DNA from: Mesostigma viride
Lineage: Eukaryota; Streptophyta; Mesostigmatophyceae; Mesostigmatales; Mesostigmataceae
Direction: 5' to 3'
Assembly (NCBI GenBank): GCA_009746045.1
Contig: RPFO01000154.1
Location: forward strand, 1,309,667-1,373,666
Length of the DNA: 64,000 nt
Position 1 is the stretch's first letter. Each line of letters begins with the position of its first letter. This document shows, piece by piece, positions 35,681 through 53,190 of the stretch. The translations under genes were made by a program, and so were the position numbers. Below the pieces are notes generated by a model. The model made no database searches. It was not told the origin of the DNA and saw only the letters and a list, made by a program, of their open reading frames with translations.

Positions 35681-36920
35681 GTTGGGCAGGTGGCTGGCTA
35701 GGTGTGTGGCTGGCTAGGTGAACGGGGCGTGTATGGAGGGACCTGATGGTGCGGGCGTGCGAGGGCAAATGGGCGGGCACATGCCTGGCTGGTTTGGGTG
35801 TTGGGTGGTTAGGTGGTTTGGTGATCGGGTTGTTGAGTGGTTAGGTGGTTAGGTAGTTGTGTAGCTGGTTGATTGGTTGGTTGGTTGTTCAGTTGCCCTG
35901 GAAGTCTTGGGTGGGAGGCTTAGGCTGTAGATGCTTCAAGGGATTCCTAGACATGGGTGGGTTCAATGGCAGGTGGCTGGCTGAAAGGTGGATGCCTTGG
36001 TAAATGGCTGGCCGAGTAGCTGGGAGCACAGGCAGGTGGAGAGGGTGGGTGGATGGGTGGCTGGTCATGATGGGTAGACGAGTGTTAGGGTGATCGGTTG
36101 TAGGCAGATGGCCAGGTGTCTGCGTGATGATAGGCTTTGGAGACTCCTAAGTGGGTGGGTAGTTAGATGTGTGAGTGAAACAATTGCATGGGTTTGAGGA
36201 TGGTGGGTTAGTGGTTGGGTGGTTAGGGATGCGTGTGGGTGGGTGGGTTGGTGGATGGGCCATTGGTGGTTGGTGGCTGGTGGATGTGTAGATGACTAGG
36301 TGTGGGTCGGTGGGCGAAGGGACGGGTAGATGGGCGGGTGGGCGCACAGATATGGATGCGTGGGTGGGTTTATGGTTGGGACCGACTCACCTGATATCGC
36401 TGGTGAAGGGCTGTGCAGGTTGGGGGTGAGGTGGGGGGTGGCTGGCTGAGAAAGTGCATGTGTGGGTGGGTCAGTGGGTATAAGGGTGGGGGGGCACTGA
36501 GTGGTTGAGTGGGTGGGTGGGTGGGTGGGTCAAGGGTGGGTGGCCGGATGGTGCATATGGGGCATGCTGGCTGGGTGTTTAGGTGGTTGGGTGGTTGGGT
36601 GGTTGGCTCATTGGATGGGTGAGTGCTTCCTTATTACCTATTATAGGTGTGTGGGTTGCAAGCGCAGGTGCCTTGCTGGGTGGGTGAATGTCCAAGTGGG
36701 TTGGTTAAGCTGGTTGGGTGCCTAGGTGCATGCGTGGTTATATAATAAGGTGGGTTAGCACGTGCACGGCTGGCTGGCTGGCTTTGGTCACTAGGTGGGT
36801 GGACGTGTGGGTGGCTGGGTGCACGGGCGCGCAAGAGTGTAAGCAGTTCATTGGGTGGGTGACCAGGTGGCTGCATGGGTGGGTTACTGCATGGGTGGCT
36901 CGGTGCCCACAAAGCACAAG
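35680..36920 (+). repeat. Degenerate GGT/GGTT minisatellite region
   Basis: About 1.2 kb of imperfect GGTGGGTGG, GGTTGGTT and GGCTGGCT units with no fixed period. The plus strand is strongly G/T-rich. No gene. Frames of Trp/Gly/Val repeats over it are not proteins. Confidence 0.75.
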
Positions 36921-38285
36921 AGATGGAGACATGGGATATGCCAATACCATATCACGTGAGCATACGTGGATGCCAGGTGACATGTGCCAGCGGCTGGGTG
37001 TCACTTCACCTTGATGTTCGCTCGGCATGTTCTTGACATGTATTACACGTATATATCACGCATGGTGCGTGTTGGTAGCAACCAAATGGCTGTGTTCTAG
37101 TGACGTGGCATGTATTGTCCACCTTTCCTTCCCATTTTGCAATGTGCCAAGTAGTTTAAAGGTATGGTGTTATGGGGTATATATGGACGTGCACTGCGCA
37201 TCACAGCAATGTGGCATACTGGCAATGTCTACCTTACATTATACATTCTGCTAGCTATGGTCACCACTCAGGCATTCACATGCCCCAAGGTTTTGCACGC
37301 TGTTTGTACTAGTCATTCTTGAGTTGCCTGCAAAGAATTAACATGATGTGCCCTAGCTTGGGGAGTGTCTTGGTGGTTAGTGTTGTTAAAATTGTGATAA
37401 AAAAGAGCCAAAATGGTGACAAATGCAGGCAAATGTCACCATTTTGGGCTCCGTATGATCTGAATTTTTGCACATGAATTGTGGGGACCCTGTGTCAGGT
37501 GTTGGCATGATGACAATAGGTTTGGGTGTCATTCTGACATTATTTGGATTTAATATTAATTAAAAATTGCCATTTACGACAAATGCTAGCACTATTTTGC
37601 TAGCATTTGTCACTAAATAGGGCTCCGAATGCCCTAGAACTTTGTACAAGGTCAGAACAACTCGTATTCGTCACCCTTGCAAAGTTACAGCATAATCTGA
37701 TATCAATTATTGTTGCTATGCAAGTGCAAGTGGTTTAGGTGGCCAGTTTTGGCCTTGGATCTGGAGTTAACTTAAGCAGGGAATACCACGTAAACTTAAC
37801 ATTTTGACTCAACTACTCCACCACTAGCCAGACACATCCTGGGGAGTCGTGGGATCCAATCCTAGGTCAATCCAACCATAAACTTGCCATGGGCCAGAAT
37901 TTATGTAAAAAAAAGGCCATTTCAAGGTGTTGTGACCATGCATGGTACATGCACTGATTAGCTTGTAACAAGACTCTCTTTTCTATTTACAGCCAAGTCG
38001 ATAATTCGACAACTTTAGTCCACACCCCCTGTTTGGGCGTGCCAAATCAGAATATACGCTTGGCTGATCTGGATAGTACCGGCTACGCCCCCTTCTAATA
38101 AAGAAGGTTCCAGCCGTGTTCAGCCCGTCTCACGTTGCGAGACTGAACAAGTCTCGCGTGCAGACACGTGTGTATAGTACTCCACACACAGATCTCGAAT
38201 GATTTATCTAGTACCAAATCCGAAAGGCTTGCATCACTCCCCGGAAAGGAGAACTTTAATTGCGGATGACTGTAGGTGTAAGTTG
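36921..38285. other. AT-richer intergenic stretch with paired hairpins
   Basis: No gene supported. Two 14-bp perfect hairpins lie at 37408-37447 and 37578-37611 (see findings). A GGCGTGCCAAATCAGAA sequence near 38037-38053 recurs near 38650, hinting at an old duplication around the LINE A insertion. Confidence 0.5.
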
Positions 38286-38296
38286 GCGATGCCCTA

Positions 38297-38497
38297 ATTA
38301 ATTAATTAATTAATTAGACTCGTGCTCCCGTTGGGGAGTCACGGAGCATTAACCCCGATGAATGGATGGATGGGTGCACACATTCCTACCGGTCTAATCT
38401 ATCTACATGGGCTACATACTACATCTATCTAACAACATTCTAACTACATCATCTATCTAGGCAGCCGCGCACGCTGCCCTAGGGGGAGCTATCTAGC
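38297..38497 (-). mobile_element. LINE A 3' end with 11-bp TSD
   Basis: 201 bp, 5'-truncated just before the ORF2 stop region. Reversed tail ATTAATTAATTAATT, then ACTCGTGCTCCCGTTGGGG, GGATGGATGGGTGC and the rest of the LINE A 3' UTR. Flanked by GCGATGCCCTA (38286-38296 and 38498-38508). Confidence 0.85.
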
Positions 38498-38508
38498 GCG
38501 ATGCCCTA

Positions 38509-38583
38509 GGATCCGGAGACGTCCGTCCTATAGTCAGCGAAAGTTGGTGCGAGAGGTCCCCAGTTCGATTCCGGTCGGATTCA
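38509..38583 (+). other. tRNA-like sequence, possible tRNA-derived SINE fragment
   Basis: GGATCCG at 38509 can pair with CGGATTC near 38576-38582 (one G-T pair), and AGTTCGATTCC near 38562 is close to the Pol III B box GGTTCGANTCC. A normal anticodon arm and T-stem are not formed, so a working tRNA is unlikely. Confidence 0.25.
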
Positions 38584-38705
38584 TTTGCAGATCGCGTTTT
38601 CCGCGTTTTCCGCGGACCGGCACTGAACGCAACTGGTTTTCACCTTTGCGGCGTGCCAAATCAGAAGATATCAATGATTGAATTGAACATTTAAAATTTA
38701 CAGCC

Positions 38706-38818
38706 TTGTTTATAATTAATTAATTAAACTCGTGCTCCGGTTGGGGAGACACGGAGTATTGACCCCAATGGATGGATGGAAGAGGGGGCACACAATCCTA
38801 CCGGTCTATTCTATCTAG
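38706..38818 (-). repeat. LINE A 3' end fragment
   Basis: Reversed tail ATAATTAATTAATTAA, ACTCGTGCTCCGGTTGGGG, CACGGAGTATTGACCCC, GGATGGATGG and CCTACCGGTCTA, diverged from the other LINE A ends. Truncated after about 110 bp. Confidence 0.7.
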
Positions 38819-39541
38819 AGGGAGCCAGACCCTAGCGGCCTCTCCTAGAATTCTTCCCATGAGTGCAAACACGCTTCTTCCCCACAGCTTGTATATCAGG
38901 CATATCACATCTTGGAAACAAGTCCCAATGAATTTGACAATCGACATCAGCCATACCAGGCAAAAATGCGCTGGCCAGCGATCTAACAAGTAATTCCAAG
39001 CATCTTCAAACAACTCCCATGGAAAGTTACAGCTACGGATTGCTCCTCGGTCCTAATGACCGCCACTGCACCCAGAATACCCAGTGGCAGTGCCATACTG
39101 GATGGCGAACGCAGAAATCCAAACGAGCAAGTGCCAATCCAAGCAAGTGGCTGTGCGGGCCAACCTGGTCTGCACGCATCAGCGACTGTCCTGTGCACAA
39201 CATGGCGGGGTAATCCATCCATCCATCCTGCCAACTTGGTACAGTCTATGCGGGGTCCCCCACCCAACGATTCAGGAGGGGTACCCAAGTTGGCCATCCG
39301 GTATCTATATATTGCCCCTGGGTACTCCCCTGGGATACACTGCCCCTGGGTCCACCGCCTTTTCGTCCCCTGCTCCTGGCTGCCAGTTTACCCCCCCATT
39401 CACGGCTCAACAGCTACAGCCAAGCCGCACCTGATAGCGTCACGGCACCATGACCCAACATCCCTCTGCAGAACTCAGGCTGCTGAGACGTTTAGAAGCC
39501 TCTACCACGTCCCCCCCCCCGGCCCCCAAAACAAAGGGCCT

Positions 39542-45952
<6,411 letters not shown>

Positions 45953-47361
45953 TTTGGCCAATAATTCACCACAGTTTCGCGCGGGATATGGCTGCCCTCG
46001 CTGTCCTCAGTGCTACGCAACTTCCGATGCCCTAATTATCACAGGCGCTCATTGCTTCGTCAGCGTCGGGCACGTCCGCGTCAATCTAGGCGCCAACGTC
46101 ATCCGAAAGAGATGGAGAAAGATCAAAAACTGTGCGGCAAAAGAATCGGGCAGCTGATCTCGGGAGTGGCGAGCGCTCAGGTGTCCCAGCCACCCTTTCC
46201 GTCGTATTCACTAGAAGCGCCGCGCCTGACCATGAAACAGCATCCAGAATTATCATGCCGATCGCTAGAATAACACAAGGAATCAGCCAGAAGCTGACGA
46301 GGTAGGAAATTCCGTGGGTTACAACTTCCACTTTCAAGTTACGACGATTATCGATTTATATCGATTTCTTATTTATCGGGCTAAACAGTAAACAGGGATT
46401 CGACAAAGTAAGCAGGGATTCGCAATCGGTGGGATCGAGGGAGCATTCTACTCACAACAGACAACTGTACCGTTTGATTGCCGCCTGATTGCAGCGATGA
46501 ACCGCGAAACCCGCTGACCGGGCTTTGGCGCACCTGGGCAAGACCGCGGCGCATATGCGGCATCGCGCGGCGACTCGTCTGCTCAGCGCTAGTCGACAGC
46601 GCGCGAGGACCAGAGAGATCCAACGTCGAAATTATCAACTTGCAGCCTTCAGGTGCCCATAACGAATATGAAGCAATAACCATACCACTATCAAACTGGA
46701 ATAAGGAATTGGGCGCCGGCCTGTCGGCTGTCGCGATTCGCGACCACGCGGGCGATTTTTGGAGCGGTTACCAGTCCTGATGAGTATAGGGGTCACTGGG
46801 ATAGCGGACGAAAGTAATAACAAGTCATTAGTAGCCGTTTTCTCGATAGACGATAGTCGAGAGAAAACCTAATCACCGACATGGCTACTGGCTACACCAG
46901 CCTGTGTCGCTCTACAGCTGCCGTTTGGGCGTGAACCCGCGCGACCAGGCGGGGCCAGGCCGCCACGGCCCATTAGGTACTGTAAATAGTTAGGGCAGAC
47001 GCGACTGAAGTTTAAGCGCGCGGCGGGCCCCCGCTGTCCCGACTTCCCGCCCAGCCTAGCTGGCGCAACCCTCTTGGAAGCACCCGAAGCGAAGAAATAA
47101 CGGGCAAGACATCGCTACGGGCTGCGCACGCATTTTGCGGACCGGAGCAGCGGTTGCCAAAGCGATCAGAAATCGGCGATAGCCATTAAAGAACCGCGTC
47201 GGATTGCTGCATGCTCGTTAGAAGCAAGGGCGTCCTTGGGCTCGTGAACACTTGTGCACGTCGCTCCACGTTCTTTCCGTGGATTGCGGTCATATAATCG
47301 CTCCTAAAACCCGCGGGCGCGCGCGGCGGTAGTGCCTTACGGGGAAGTTTGCGTCGGCACA
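45953..47361. promoter_or_regulatory. Divergent intergenic region
   Basis: 1.4 kb between the divergent starts of the transaldolase-like gene and the acidic-protein gene. It should hold both promoters. No TATA or other motif can be assigned, and small frames here have no motif. Confidence 0.4.
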
Positions 47362-50300
47362 ATGGCGCTGGTTCCCGTCGAAAAGTGGCGGGTGTTTGCG
47401 AAGTTATCATCGGGAGCGAGGTTAATGATATGCACTCCTAGTGATACAACGATACGGAAGCTAAAAGGTGAGCAACTTCCACCGGTGGAGTGGGGGTTGC
47501 GCGGGGGATGTCGTGCCTCTTTCCAGTCTTGTCCATGGCCGTTGCTCCTATCTGGCTCCCCTGCTGCTGTGGGGAAACGCCTGCATTGCCACTCAACCCT
47601 GTTTTTTTCCCTTATGTTGCTAGATATTAATTGAATGTGATGGAAACGGGCTTGTTACGTCGGTTTCCCGTCGCGTTCTTTTTGGGTTGCCAGAGAAACC
47701 TGCGGCTGGGCTGCGTTGGCGTTGAGTCGCTTATTTTGCCCCGTGTCACTAGCGCCGATATCTATCAATGCCGGAGTTCCCCATAGCGTCAGAAGTGCAT
47801 TGCCGTGAGGACGGTCAAACCTTGAGCCTGCGCCGCTGGACGGCTTGCAAAGCCCAGGGTGATTGGCAAGGATCCATACAGGATAGACAAGGCGAAGACG
47901 TTGAGATAATTGCCTCCCGTGCTTACCACGCTCATGTTGATTGTTTTGCCTGTGCATGGTGCTCTGCCTGCAGGCGTGCTAGAGAAGCTGCATGTGAAGT
48001 ACTTCCCGAAACTCGCCCCTGTCCGGGTGGATGCGTTCAAGGTAATCTGCAAGTACAAGGCGCATGGCACCTGCAACCCAACCCAATTCATCACTCTCCC
48101 CCAACCAGCCACCACCCAAAAACCCACATGCCCTTCCTCCCTCTTTCTCGCTCGCCCTCGCCCTCGCCCTCGCCCTCGCCCTCGCCCTCGCCCTCGCCCT
48201 CGCCCTCGCCCTCGCCCTCGCCCTCGCCCTCGCCCTCGCCCTCGCCCTCGCCCTCGCCCTCGCCCTCGCCCTCGCCCTCGCCCTCGCCCTCGCCCTCGCC
48301 CTCGCCCTCGCCCTCGCCCTCGCCCTCGCCCTCGCCCTCGCCCTCGCCCTCGCCCTCCTCGCCCTCGCCCTCGCCCTCGCCCTCGCCCTCGCCCTCGCCC
48401 TCGCCCTCGCCCTCGCCCCTGCCCCCCCCCCCCCCCTCCCTCTCTGTCTCTGCCCCTCCTCTACCCTTCCTTTGGCTGTTCTGCTCCCCCGCTCGCGTTC
48501 TGCGGCTGGGTATGGGCGCGGCTGGGTATTCCAGTGCTTGGATGTGTGCACGTGTGTGGTGAGCTGAGGTGGCTGGCCTGGCCAGACCGCATCCTCTATC
48601 TTGCCGCTTCCTTTCTGCTGGCATCCACGTGTCCCCACACACACACGCACGATGCCTTGCTCGCTCGAGCCTCGCCTTTCCATACCCCAGGAGTCACATT
48701 TGCCATGTTTCGACCTGTACCGGGCAGAAGTCCCTTTTCTCCCTCGTTGTGTTGGACCCAGAGCAACCCCGCCCTTTCTGCCCTCTGCTTGTGTGCATCA
48801 TTCTCCACAGCGGCCCGTTTACCCATGACACCTTTCACCCCCGTCCCCGCCACCTTTATCCTGGCCCCCGCCACCCTAACCCCCAAAACAGTACACACAC
48901 GAATCCGAGCTGTACACAATCGCGGATGACTACAAGGTGTGCGAGGCGTGCCCCATGAACGCGACCATGATTGTGGAATGCTCACCCTTAGCGCCCGGCA
49001 AGCAACCCCCCACCCGCGACGGCGCCCCCCCGTCCTCCAAGGCAGCGGATGCCAGACAACCGCCCCATGCCCTTGCGCCAGCACCCGCACCCGCGCCGAC
49101 CCCCGCAAAACAAACAGGGGCCAAATCAACGATTCCACCGGCAGCGTCGACGCCAGCACCCGCGGAGGGGCCGGCTGCTGCCACCAGCACGCCCTTGAGA
49201 GGGGCCGTGCGGCCCGTGAAGAGGCCGGCAGAGAAAGCAGAACCTGCGGCGGCGGCAGAGAAACCAGCGGCGCAGGAGGGGGGGAAGAAGCAAAAGGTGG
49301 ACGAGCGTGCGGCGGGGAAAACGGGGGCCGCGGCGACGCCAGCGGTGTCGAACCCTGTGGTCAAGCCAGCAGCATCGAGCAGCAGTGAGAGCAGCGAGAG
49401 TGAGAGCGAGGAGGAGGGGGGCGAAGAGGAGGGAGGGAAGAAGTCTGAGGAGGAGAGTGAGGATGAGGATGAGTCTGGATCGGAGGAGGGGAGCGAGGAG
49501 GAGGGGAGCGAGGAGGAGGGGAGCGAGGAGGAGGGGAGCGAGGAGGGGGGGAGTGACGAGGAGAGTGAGGAGGAGTCTGGATCGGAGGAGGAGGAGGAGA
49601 GTGACGAAGAGGAAGAGGAGCCGAAGAAAATGCCGGCAGTGGCCGCGACCAAACCAGCCGCCTTGCCCGAGAAGCCAGCAGCCAATACGATGTCAACGGC
49701 GGGGGCGAAAGTGAAGCAATTGGCGGCAGGGTCCTCTGGACAGACCAAGTCGGGTGCCAGCAAGCAAGGCCAGCCCTCGACCGGGGCGGGTGCCAGCGCG
49801 CCCGTGACGCCCGCCGCGAAGAAGGCGCTGGTCAACTCGGCGGATTCCAAGGCCCCTGCCACCGCTGCGGGCGCCAGTAGTGGGGCGGCAAAGCAAGACG
49901 GGGGGGGTGCCACAAAGCCTGCTGGTGGTGCAGCGGATGGGAAAACTCCCGCCAAGCCAGGAAAGACCAAGGCCGGGGAAGGGGCCGAGGGGGGCGAGGG
50001 GGGGAGGGGGACAGTGGCCCGAAGAAGAAGAAAGCAAAGATGGACGAGGGTGGGACCGAGGCGGTCGCAGCGGCGGGCGCAAAGACGAGCATGCAGCCGA
50101 AGTGTGAGGCCTGCAGGCGTGCACACAAGGCAGGCTGTGGGACTGAGAATGCTGTCAAAGGGTGCTTGTATCGGCTGAATGGAGACATGGTGGTGGCACC
50201 GGCGGTCGCGGGCACGCCGGCAAAGGCAGCGACGCCGGCAAAGGCAGCTACGCCGGCAAAGGCAGCGACGCCAGCGAAGGCGGCAGCACCGGCAAAGGCA

Positions 50301-50648
50301 GCAGCGCCAGTGTCATCACCCGCTGCTGCGGGTGGTGATGACGCCAAGAAGGAAAAGGAGAAGGCCAAGAAGAAGGAGAAGGCAGCGGAGGGGGAGGCGC
50401 CAGCGGCCGCCAAGCCAGCAACACAGAAGATAACGCCGGCAGCATCCAAGGCTGCGGCGGGGGCATCAAAGGCCGCGCCGGCGGAGAAAGCAAAGGCACC
50501 AGCGGCGGCGGAAAAAGCAAAGGCGTCGGCAGAAGAGGGAGGCCCGAGTAAAGCAGAGGGGGCGAGCAAAGGGGAGGGCGCTGGCAAGGCTGAAGGCGCT
50601 AGCAAACCCAAGGTTGCAGCTAGTCCTTCCAAGAAGCCCAAGGTGTGA
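47362..50648 (+). CDS. Acidic Ser/Glu- and Lys/Ala-rich protein with UBL-like start and Cys motif
   Basis: Model: exons 47362-47467, 47974-48041, 48892-50648. Donors GTGAGC and GTAATC and acceptors TGCCTGCAG and AAAACAG keep phase (58 codons, then in frame). Residues 1-90 look like a small beta-grasp (ubiquitin-like) fold, e.g. [15 protein letters not shown] and a VCEACPMNA pair of Cys; this is weak. The acidic tract (about 220-305) has [13 protein letters not shown] and [14 protein letters not shown] units, resembling Nopp140/SRP40-type nucleolar phosphoproteins with possible CK2 sites. The frame then changes near 49988-50015 in a G-run, leading to a Cys motif ([14 protein letters not shown], about 459) and [12 protein letters not shown] repeats ending in KKPKV. 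Total about 640 aa. Nuclear or nucleolar location is inferred; exact function unknown. Confidence 0.6.
48151..48418 (+). repeat. (CGCCCT)n hexamer array in intron
   Basis: About 44 copies of CTCGCC/CGCCCT with one 3-bp slip near 48357, inside intron 2 of the acidic-protein gene. All six frames are open through it, which produces long false proteins of Arg-Pro, Ser-Pro, Ala-Leu and Gly-Glu. Confidence 0.95.
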
Positions 50649-51420
50649 GAGCCGCCATTTTCAGGGCAAAGGTGAACATGAGCTGTCTGGTGAAGAGGTG
50701 AAACTAGTGTGATGGGCACTTAAAATCTCACGCAATATAAAATAAGTCTGGTAATGGGCTGGTCTTGTACCTGGCTTGTTGAGCCTGGCCGTGGTGATTG
50801 TGCTGTTGAGGCCCAGGCTATGGACCCTGAACACCCCTGCTTTACTCGTGTGCAGGATGCCACGGCCTTTCACCAGGGGCCATTTATTTCATTAGTTAAT
50901 TGTTTTGCAGGATGTGCGCAGTTGAACTGCTTGTGCCGATGGCAATCGCAGATGTTATCGTTTGCAGTTATATTATCGTGGCAGTGCCTGGGCAGTGTAA
51001 ACGTAATAGCATTAGCACATGTATGTAGAAAAATCAAACCTCCTGTTATTTGGACGTATTCTTGTATGCTCCATAGCCTCACGAGAGAGGCGCGTATTTA
51101 TTGCTGAATTTACTTACTTGATAATAACATCTATTCATCATCCTGAATATGATGTAAACCATGAGCCACGAGCCACGAGCGGACATGGCTGGCGGCGGAG
51201 CTCAGCACTAATTTGCATCTGAGCCCCAAAGTCAGCCAGATCAGTTGCAACCGATGCGTCTTTTCTAGGCACATCTGCTGTACTATAATCGGTTACAGCT
51301 GTAACGCAGTATGGTGACAAGCCTGAAGCTATTACGCAAAATAATGGCCAAAAGCACCACGTCTTTCTAAGACGAACACACTGATGTTATATTTTTCCCG
51401 AAGCCATTACGCAATATTAT
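50649..51420. other. Intergenic stretch
   Basis: No gene supported. It marks the end of the unique island; LINE ORF1 sequence begins at 51421. Confidence 0.5.
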
Positions 51421-52835
51421 ATGACAAGCAAACGCTCCTCTACGCAACGCAGCCTGGCGGCTGCGCTAAGCCCTGAGGATATGTCTGCAGCTTCGCCCTC
51501 CGATCCGGCCCTGAAGGCTGCGTCGCCTGAGCCCAAGCGCAGTCGCCCTGCCGAGCCGAGCTGGGAAGAGCAGGACTTTGACGCCAGCCAGCCCGGCTTT
51601 TTTGACAAGCTCGACCACGACAAAATCCTGAGCTACGTGTTCTGGGGTACATCGCAAGCCTCGCTTATTGAGATGTGCAAGCAGCTCTACCACCAGGGTC
51701 GTCTCCGCAATGCCTTCCTGATGCGGCGCCCAGAGGAATATACATCACCACCGCCCCCCGCCCCCGCCTTCAGCAGTACGCCCTCTTCTCCCTCCTTGGA
51801 CGCTCCATCGAGGAGTTCTGGCCCCCGGCCCGCCCCCATCATGCACCACCACCGTGACCGAGGCCTCCATCCACTCCCTCGACCTCAAGGAGGCCCTCGA
51901 ACAGCAAGTGACTCCCATCGCTGCAGATATGGCAGCAATGAGCAGCACGCTGGCTGCCGAGCTCCCCCTCCTCTCCACCATCTCCACGGCTCCACCCTCC
52001 TCGCCGGCCTCCACCTCCACCGCCCCCACCTCCGCCACCGACGCCATCACCGCCCAGCTCCGTGACATCGACAAGCGCCTCCAGCCTGGGACATGTCCGG
52101 GACAACGCCATCACCATATCCGGATCGAGTGCCTGCAAAACACCGCGGGCCTCACCGCCCAGGTGGTGAAGGACATTGCCGCCAAGCAAGCCGGCCCCCG
52201 CTGGCCCAGCCGGCGATGCTACCCCCCCCCCAGACCTGCGCCGGGCATGTTGCAGAACCGCACCACCACCGGCCACCATCTCCGCCATCGCCGCACAGCT
52301 CAAGCAACAGACGCTCGACAGGTCTCCGCGAGGAGGCCGAGCTCAACAAGCGCAGTCGTAACGTCATCGTCAAGAACTTCGACCTGGTGGAAGGTGAGAA
52401 CTCTGAGAAGCTTGCACGGGCGTTTGAGAAGGAAATCCTTGGCCGCATGGGCCTCAATTATTGGTGAGGATCAAGCTGGAGGCCCACCGCCTTCCCCGCT
52501 TGCGGGGTAAGGCGGGACCGCCTCCGCTGCTGCTAATCTTTGAGAACCCGGCGGACAACTGAGATTTCGTTCCTCGATCAGACGCCCGCGCAAGCGGCTT
52601 GAGAGGATTCACTACACTCTGGACGACGACTTGACCCTGGCGCAGCAACAACGGCGACGGGAGCTATGGCCGACATACCTCCATCTCGGCAGACAGCAGC
52701 AGGGAAGCCGGTACCTATACTGGAACTCTGGAAGGGGGCGGTCATCTATGTCGGCCAGATGCAAGCCCTATAGCTGGCAAGCGACCCCCGCTGCCCCAGC
52801 CATGACCCTTTGGCAACCCCAGCCTAGGGGACTAT
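51421..52835 (+). pseudogene. LINE ORF1 (RNA-binding protein) remnant
   Basis: ATG 51421 opens a Ser/Pro/Lys-rich start (MTSKRSSTQRSL) to about 51740, then frames alternate. A helical region (SIHSLDLKEALEQQV), an RRM-like core (RNVIVKNFDLVEG, LARAFEKEILGRMGL) and a C-terminal domain (LERIHYTLDDDLTLAQQQRR, ELWPTYLHL) follow in order. This is the layout of ORF1 proteins of APE-type algal and plant LINEs, which coat the RNA. At least three frame breaks. Probably the 5' half of one of the LINE families whose 3' ends fill the window. Confidence 0.65.
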
Positions 52836-52904
52836 AGCAGTAGTAGTGTAGACTGATAGTAAGGCTTAGCCAACACGGCCATTAAGTATTAGGTTATTGG
52901 CTCA

Positions 52905-53190
52905 CCTTTAAGTACATGGCGGATAAGCTGTCGTTCCTTAAATGCCGCAAGAAGCTCTCGAGGCCAGAGGACTCGCTACACGCTGGACGACGACCTGACC
53001 CTGGCCCAGCAACAACGACGACGCGAGCTATGGCCGACCTACCTCCAGCTCCGGCAGAGCGCAGGGGGGATGACCGGTATACTCATGGAGGGGGGACGTC
53101 ATTCACGTTGACCGGCACAAGCCCGGCCTGGCAGGCACCCCCTGCCAACCCAGAAACCCCAGTCTAGGGAATATAGCAGTAGTGTAGATT
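52905..53190 (+). pseudogene. Second LINE ORF1 C-terminal fragment
   Basis: Repeats the ORF1 end: KKLSRPED region, then TLDDDLTLAQQQRRRELWP in another frame (about 52979-53040), then the same CCCAGTCTAGGG...TATAGCAGTAG stretch as 52800-52850. Suggests a partial tandem duplication or two insertions. Confidence 0.55.

Noticed and set aside
35680-36920. Centromere- or telomere-like repeat
   Set aside because: Units are irregular GGT-rich sequence, not the TTTTAGGG/TTTAGGG algal telomere unit, and there is no fixed satellite period.
47768-48929. 264-339-codon frames of Arg-Pro, Ser-Pro, Ala-Leu or Gly-Glu repeats
   Set aside because: Produced by the CGCCCT hexamer array; only the short exon 47974-48041 and the part after 48892 look coding.
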